DNA of 38,863 nt from Bacteroidales bacterium. Its GTDB lineage: Bacteria > Bacteroidota > Bacteroidia > Bacteroidales > JAEINX01. The DNA lies in assembly GCA_016342645.1 (NCBI GenBank), contig JAEINX010000029.1, positions 1 to 38,863 on the forward strand, in the 5' to 3' direction. This document shows positions 34,618 through 38,863 of this stretch, piece by piece. Each line of letters begins with the position of its first letter. Position 1 is the first letter of the stretch. A program made the translations under genes and the position numbers. The notes under the pieces are model-generated. The model made no database searches, was not told the DNA's origin, and saw nothing but the letters and a program-made list of their open reading frames with translations.

Positions 34618-35917
34618 TATTATACAGCAAATTAATACCAAGTATATTCTGAGATATTTGTAATTCTTTTATAAAAGTAGCAGATGAATAATCATAAATA
34701 TTAATCTTGTTACTTTCGGTTATAAACATCCTTGAATTTAATTTTTCATAAAGTATTTGATTTGCTGAAATATTATCAATATATAAATTACTTGAATTTG
34801 AATTGTAGTTGTAAGAATAAATTGAGTTTTGATATGCAATTAGAAAATTATTTTCATCAATTTGGGCTATAGAATTAATTTTTCCATAGGGGAGGGTGAA
34901 ATTTGTGTTTGAATAAATATCCTCAAAATTATAAGTTCTGATAAGATTGCTTCCGTTTGCTTCTTCAAATGAAATAATGCTGTAATCATCAAGTGGAAAA
35001 ATTCTTGAGACATTGTTGAAGGCAGTAAATGAGTGTCTTTCGCTACCACTAATATTATAATATGCAACAATACTTCCATTCCCTGAAGTTTTGCTTTTTA
35101 AATTTGCGGCAATATATTCACCGAACCTGATAGGATTTGTAGGTAAGAATGTATTCTGAGACTGAGCAGTGAATTTAATTGTTCCGCTGTGATTATAACC
35201 ATTAATATATTCATGGGAAAATGCAAGATAAAGTATGTTGTCGTGCAAAAACATACAATCGAAATCATGCATTGGTTGATAAATTATCGGTTCTAAGGAC
35301 CAGTCCAATTGACCATCATCAATATTTAAAACATTAAGGTTTGTAATGTTTCGTCCGCTTATAAACAATTGACGGTAAAAGGAATTAATTATTGAGGCCG
35401 AATAATCGCCTTCAATAGTGAATAATTCCTGAAGTTTGAAATCATTATCAATTTTATTTATTTTAAGTTGATTGTTACCTGTGTTAGTAATAACTATCAG
35501 GCTTTCGAATTGTTTTTCAATCTCAGAAAGAAAAATATTTATAAATTCTTTTTTTGAATTATTGGCATTAGTAGCAATAATTAAAATATAATATTTTCCG
35601 GATGAAAGATGTATATTATCAATAACATAGTCGAGATCGATTTTATAGGTATTGGATTTTGGCTGAATAAATAAGGGTGAAGTTACGGGAATAAGATTTT
35701 CGTTTATAATAGAAATGTTAATGGATTTCAGTTGACTATTATCCGAAACATCAGCTATTATTCGAATAGTATCGAGTACATTAAAAGTAGAGTTTTGTGC
35801 AGGTGAAATTAATTTTATTGTAGGAATAGAGTTGTTTTCATTTTTCTTGCAATTAGAAAAAAGAATTAACAAAGCCGATATTAATATTATCAGATATTTA
35901 CTACGAATTTCAAACAC
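34613..35917 (-). CDS. Lipoprotein with Ig-like domain and propeller-like repeats
   Basis: The start is GTG at 35917; no ATG is available before the signal peptide. The signal ends in LFSNC (Cys23) followed by KKNEN. Residues about 32-125 form an Ig-like/PKD-type domain of the kind that recognises extended surfaces (PTIKLISPAQNSTF, then DTIRIIADVSDNSQL). The rest (about 140-434) has repeated short beta segments (LIVITNTGNNQL, LFISGRNITNLNVL, ILYLAFSHEYI, SRMFITESNKINIYD), suggesting a beta-propeller. No enzyme motif was recognised; it may bind a ligand at the cell surface. The stop codon lies in an octamer unit. Confidence 0.8.
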   Translation of the reverse strand: MFEIRSKYLIILISALLILFSNCKKNENNSIPTIKLISPAQNSTFNVLDTIRIIADVSDNSQLKSINISIINENLIPVTSPLFIQPKSNTYKIDLDYVIDNIHLSSGKYYILIIATNANNSKKEFINIFLSEIEKQFESLIVITNTGNNQLKINKIDNDFKLQELFTIEGDYSASIINSFYRQLFISGRNITNLNVLNIDDGQLDWSLEPIIYQPMHDFDCMFLHDNILYLAFSHEYINGYNHSGTIKFTAQSQNTFLPTNPIRFGEYIAANLKSKTSGNGSIVAYYNISGSERHSFTAFNNVSRIFPLDDYSIISFEEANGSNLIRTYNFEDIYSNTNFTLPYGKINSIAQIDENNFLIAYQNSIYSYNYNSNSSNLYIDNISANQILYEKLNSRMFITESNKINIYDYSSATFIKELQISQNILGINLLYNK

Positions 35918-35921
35918 AGAA

Positions 35922-35929
35922 CAAAAATA
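35922..35929 (-). promoter_or_regulatory. Possible -7 element next to the lipoprotein start
   Basis: On the - strand TATTTTTG fits TAnnTTTG but ends only about 5 nt before the GTG at 35917, so if real the transcript would have almost no leader. It may be chance in AT-rich DNA. Confidence 0.25.
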
Positions 35930-35974
35930 TAAAGAAAATCAATGTCAATAAAATCACTAAAAATATTTCACGTG

Positions 35975-36004
35975 TTTGCTGTATCCAAATATTTTCTATC
36001 TTTA
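35975..36004 (+). promoter_or_regulatory. Candidate promoter upstream of the structured element and FISUMP gene
   Basis: TTTG (35975-35978), 18 nt, then TATCTTTA (35997-36004), which differs from TAnnTTTG in the last base. A start of transcription near 36010 would place the two-hairpin element at 36065-36198 in the leader of the FISUMP gene. Confidence 0.35.
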
Positions 36005-36064
36005 CACTAAGTTTTTTAAGCTAATTTTAAAAGCATGATTTATAAGGCATATTTCATGGTAGAA

Positions 36065-36198
36065 GCGATGGCATTCATCCGGAAGAAAAACCAAAACTTC
36101 AATCACACAATTAACATCATAAGTTATGCCATCGCCGTACCTAAACTGCTTCGTCCTTTCAAAACCAGCTTTCATCCTTTGAAAAGGCTTGTAGGTAC
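36065..36198 (+). other. Two adjacent hairpins in a gene-free stretch (possible structured RNA or dispersed repeat)
   Basis: GCGATGGCAT (36065-36074) pairs perfectly with ATGCCATCGC (36126-36135), enclosing a GAAG/CTTC inner stem. One base later GTACCTA (36137-36143) pairs with TAGGTAC (36192-36198), enclosing CCTTTCAAA (36155-36163) and TTTGAAAAGG (36178-36187), which pair with one bulge. An open frame of 67 codons on the + strand (36035-36238) and one on the - strand cross the element but neither looks like a protein I recognise. Apart from this the stretch 35918-36268 holds only the promoter candidates. Confidence 0.5.
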
Positions 36199-36268
36199 AA
36201 TAAGTTTAAAAGCGAATCGAGAATATAAAAAAGCTTAATATCCTTAATTCTTTTAAAAACATAATATT

Positions 36269-37243
36269 ATGAAAACAAAAACTACTTTTATTTTATTTGC
36301 TGCAATACTTTTTTGCAGTTTATTGATTATCCAGTTAGGATGTAAAAAAGATGATAATGGGGGTTTTGCAACAGTTACAACAGCAACAATTACCAATATA
36401 ACTCGTAGCACCGCAACAAGCGGTGGTAATGTTAGCGATGATGGCGGCTCAGCTGTTACGGCAAGAGGTGTTTGTTGGAGTACAAACCAAAACCCGACAT
36501 TAAGCGATGAATATACTATTGACGGAATCGTAACAGGTACTTTTATAAGTGAAATTACAGGTTTAGCTGCAAACACAACATATTATGTGCGGGCTTATGC
36601 AACAAACAGCGAAGGTAGCGGTTATGGAAACCAGGAAACTTTTGCAACCCCAAATGGAGGAGGTGGTGGTGAACCATGCCCGGGAATACCAACAATAACC
36701 TACGAAGAACAAGTTTATAACACAGTTTTAATTGGCAGCCAATGCTGGTTAAAAGAAAACCTTAATTACGAAACCGGAAGCAGTTGGTGTTTTGATAATA
36801 ATCCGGCTAACTGCGAAATTTATGGCCGTTTATATGATTGGCAGACAGCTTTGACAGCATGCCCAAGCGGCTGGCATTTACCAAGCGATGATGAATGGAA
36901 AATTCTGGAAGGCACCGTTGACAGCCAATATCCTATAGGCGACCCTGAATGGGATAACATAGGACCGAGAGGGTATGATGCAGGAAAAAAACTTAAATCC
37001 ACAACAGGCTGGTACTCTGGTGGAAATGGAACAAATGATTTTGGGTTTGATGCCCTTCCCGGCGGTTACCACTCTACACTTGGTAATTTCTACGCTCTCA
37101 CAGGCAATGCCAGCTTTTGGTCTTCGAGTGATTACAGTAGTTCCTACGCCTGGAGCTGGGTCCTTTACTATGGCAACGATGGAGTAAGCCCTTACCTCAG
37201 CGATAAGGTAAGCGGTTTCTCGGCTCGTTGTTTGCAGGATTAA
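36269..37243 (+). CDS. FISUMP domain lipoprotein
   Basis: The signal peptide ends in a lipobox LGC (Cys25) followed by KKDDN, which fits the Bacteroidota export signal for surface lipoproteins. Residues about 35-127 form a fibronectin-III-like domain (GGNVSDDGGSAVTARGVCWS, TYYVRAYATNSEG) common before FISUMP domains. The FISUMP domain (Fibrobacter succinogenes major paralogous domain, about 140-324) includes GSQCWLKENLNY, YGRLYDWQTALTACPSGWHLP, WSSSDYSSSYAW and FSARCLQD. Such domains occur in large secreted families with probable surface or adhesive roles; function is unproven. Codons are less AT-rich than those of the neighbours, perhaps because of the Gly/Trp/Ser-rich composition. Confidence 0.9.
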   Translation: MKTKTTFILFAAILFCSLLIIQLGCKKDDNGGFATVTTATITNITRSTATSGGNVSDDGGSAVTARGVCWSTNQNPTLSDEYTIDGIVTGTFISEITGLAANTTYYVRAYATNSEGSGYGNQETFATPNGGGGGEPCPGIPTITYEEQVYNTVLIGSQCWLKENLNYETGSSWCFDNNPANCEIYGRLYDWQTALTACPSGWHLPSDDEWKILEGTVDSQYPIGDPEWDNIGPRGYDAGKKLKSTTGWYSGGNGTNDFGFDALPGGYHSTLGNFYALTGNASFWSSSDYSSSYAWSWVLYYGNDGVSPYLSDKVSGFSARCLQD

Positions 37244-37323
37244 AATTCGATATTTGATATTTATATCTTGAGAAGCAGGATCGGATTTTTAAAAACTGAT
37301 CAGTTATATGTTTAAGATAAACC

Positions 37324-37356
37324 AAAGATTCCATCTTTTTAAAAGATGGAATCTTT
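37324..37356. terminator. Bidirectional hairpin terminator between convergent genes
   Basis: A 16-bp perfect stem has arms AAAGATTCCATCTTTT (37324-37339) and its reverse complement (37341-37356) around one central base. It lies 80 nt after the FISUMP stop and 36 nt beyond the stop of the convergent DUF218 gene. The A-rich and T-rich ends on both sides suit termination in either direction. Confidence 0.75.
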
Positions 37357-37391
37357 AATTCAAAGTATATTATTTGACATTATCAATAAAC

Positions 37392-38615
37392 TCATTTATA
37401 GTTTTTCTCCCCAGCCTCAATTCTTATTTTTAAAACATTTTCATCTGGTGGAATAGGGCAGGAGTACTTATGATTATAATTACATAAAGGATTATAAGCA
37501 AGATTAAAATCAAGAATAATAGTATCGCTTTTCGGGATTTTGAAATCAAGAAAACGTCCTCCGCCATAAGTTTCATTTCCAGAGGTTTCATCTTTAAAAG
37601 GGATAAAAAGATAATCTTCGTAACCGGCTCGATTTATAAGTTTAAGGTTTTGATAAACACTTAGTTTTTGCTGTGTATTATTAATATGAAATTTTAATTC
37701 GCCATATTTTATATAATCAGGCCTCCTGTCAGTTGAAGTTTTCATTTTAAACGGCTTAGCAGTTGTATCTCTCTCGAAACTACAGCTCACTTTGTAATCA
37801 AGATCAATCGGAAAATATTTTAAACCAATGAAATCAATTAATAATTCCTCAGTTAGGGGAGTGTTTTCAATATCCGTATAATCAATATCTTTTACATCTC
37901 TTTTTCGCTGAATTTTTATTTTGTAGATTTTTTCGGGATCATTTTCGCTAATCAAATCATTTGCCGGATTGAAAAAAAGCCAGGCATAAAGGTATGAAAC
38001 AGCTTCACTAATTAAAGTTCTGACTCCTTTACTGCTTGTCCACCATTGTTTTGAATTATAAGTTATATCTTTTGAAGCAATTATGCCGATGTTGAAATAA
38101 TCTGGAAAAGCCTCTTCAAACAAAAGTCTGCTTCTTCTTGCATGGCAAGCCATCGAAAAAATATTAAAAGAAGTTATCGGGCTATTAGAGGCAGTTATAT
38201 AGTTTCTTACCTCCACGGCACTTGCATAGGTTCGGTCACGAAGAACACTTAAGGGAGTGGGTGTTTTGATTATTTTATCAGCATCTACACCTAATTTTTT
38301 CATCGTTAGGGCTGAAACTTCGGCATAAGTTTTGAATTTTGTTAAATAACTACCTTGAATAATTGGCATTCCGGTTACAATCAAAGTTTTATAATTACCT
38401 GAATTATATTCTTCGACTGCTTGTTTTAAAGCAAAATCAGGTAGCCATCCTTCAACCACCAGAACATCGGTTTTAACAGTTTTTGTTATTGAAAGAAAAG
38501 GATAAATATTTCTAATTCCGATATAGATGAGAATAATAACTAAAGTCAGAATTAAAAGCTTCCCTAAAAATGTTAGTGAATATTTCTCCCTTTTACTAAT
38601 TATTTTGAACCTCAT
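37392..38615 (-). CDS. DUF218 (YdcF/ElyC-like) domain fused to a DUF1684 domain
   Basis: The start is the ATG at 38615; a TTG eight codons upstream is less likely. A membrane segment lies at about 15-36. Residues about 48-205 form a DUF218/YdcF-type domain: TDVLVVEGWLPD, KTLIVTGMPI, LRDRTYASAVEVRNYI and HARRSRLLFEEAFP. DUF218 proteins such as SanA/ElyC act in envelope integrity. Residues about 222-407 match DUF1684: FIGLKYFPIDLDYKV, YIKYGELKFHIN, LFIPFKDETSGNETYGGGR, DFNLAYNPLCNYNHKYSCPI and RIEAGEK. DUF1684 normally stands alone in small lipoproteins of unknown function. The reading frame is continuous across the joint. The protein is likely anchored in the inner membrane with both domains on the same side. 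Confidence 0.85.
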   Translation of the reverse strand: MRFKIISKREKYSLTFLGKLLILTLVIILIYIGIRNIYPFLSITKTVKTDVLVVEGWLPDFALKQAVEEYNSGNYKTLIVTGMPIIQGSYLTKFKTYAEVSALTMKKLGVDADKIIKTPTPLSVLRDRTYASAVEVRNYITASNSPITSFNIFSMACHARRSRLLFEEAFPDYFNIGIIASKDITYNSKQWWTSSKGVRTLISEAVSYLYAWLFFNPANDLISENDPEKIYKIKIQRKRDVKDIDYTDIENTPLTEELLIDFIGLKYFPIDLDYKVSCSFERDTTAKPFKMKTSTDRRPDYIKYGELKFHINNTQQKLSVYQNLKLINRAGYEDYLFIPFKDETSGNETYGGGRFLDFKIPKSDTIILDFNLAYNPLCNYNHKYSCPIPPDENVLKIRIEAGEKNYK

Positions 38616-38711
38616 GTGTTTTAAATTAAAATATTGCAAATTACGTAAAATAATCTCACAGGGGAAAAACTCATCCTTTTTCTACAAAAGAATCTGTCAT
38701 CTTGCAGCCGA

Positions 38712-38863
38712 TATCCTGTATCTTGTATCTTGTATCCTGTATCTTGTATCCTGTATCTTGTATCCTGCATCTTGTATCCTGTATCTTGTATCCTGTATCT
38801 TGTATCCTGTATCCTGTATCTTGTATCCTGTATCCTGTATCTTGTATCCTGTATCCTGTATCT
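38712..38863. repeat. Heptamer tandem array at the right edge
   Basis: About 21.7 units of TATCCTG or TATCTTG run in exact 7-bp register to the end of the window; one unit is CATCTTG. The two variants alternate one to one on the left (14-bp higher order) and in the pattern CC-T on the right (21-bp higher order). Purine-rich on the - strand (CAGGATA). By analogy with the arrays inside the window it may follow a - strand gene beyond the edge. The stretch 38616-38711 between this array and the DUF218 gene shows nothing recognisable. Confidence 0.95.

Noticed and set aside
36035..36238. 67-aa + strand ORF upstream of the FISUMP gene
   Set aside because: It crosses the two-hairpin element, has no recognised domain, and its composition follows the inverted repeats; a structured nucleic acid is a simpler reading.

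Overview
The window is AT-rich chromosomal DNA from a member of the Bacteroidota, most likely an uncultured Bacteroidales-type organism. The evidence is a PorQ-type type IX secretion (T9SS) protein, a secreted protein with a T9SS C-terminal sorting domain, DUF5686 and DUF4296 proteins, lipoproteins with acidic residues just after the lipobox cysteine, FISUMP and DUF1684 domains, and several matches to the Bacteroidota promoter element TAnnTTTG. No rRNA, tRNA, CRISPR array, phage module or intact transposase was seen. Both ends of the window lie inside short tandem repeats, which suggests that the assembly broke there.

Layout. 1-819: an octamer array, then a gene-free island of palindromes. 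820-3315 (-): a hybrid histidine kinase with a cut-down N-terminal receiver. 3584-7130 (+): porQ, ispH, recF and a DUF721/DciA-like gene. 7132-10572 (-): a fumarylacetoacetase-family hydrolase, a DnaQ-like exonuclease and a glycosyltransferase fused to a degenerate sugar-phosphate transferase. 10663-15895 (-): an FAD oxidoreductase, stand-alone CheB and CheR, and a second hybrid kinase. 16060-17648: pssA (+) converging on lptB (-). 17680-22441 (-): a T9SS cargo protein, a DUF5686 outer-membrane protein and KpsF/KdsD, with recQ diverging on the + strand. 24869-26999: two small lipoprotein genes, then an SPFH membrane protein followed downstream by a tiny ribbon-helix-helix gene. 27164-30387 (+): a YjjG-type phosphatase and a NatA/NatB-type ABC exporter. 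30439-31525 (-): a frameshifted small gene and mnmD. 31621-34431 (+): a large M16 protease. 34613-38615: two lipoproteins (one FISUMP) and a DUF218-DUF1684 fusion.

Much of the content concerns the cell envelope: LPS (kpsF/kdsD, lptB), phospholipid (pssA), isoprenoid precursor (ispH), surface glycans (the GT fusion), T9SS (porQ and cargo) and surface lipoproteins. DNA maintenance genes (recF, DUF721, exonuclease, recQ) and a kinase-CheR-CheB signalling set are interleaved.

The most unusual feature is a set of short degenerate tandem arrays (unit 7, 8, 10 or 11 bp) that start at or just after stop codons. At least eight genes have one: the HK at 820, porQ, lptB, recQ, the SPFH gene, the ABC ATPase, the M16 protease and the lipoprotein at 34613. 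Unit sequence differs between loci. In several cases the stop codon is itself part of the first unit, and most arrays are purine-rich on the strand of the gene they follow. Other notable items are the palindrome island at 273-617, a two-hairpin element at 36065-36198, helically phased repeats and a palindrome at the promoter of the SPFH-RHH pair, and the DUF218-DUF1684 fusion.
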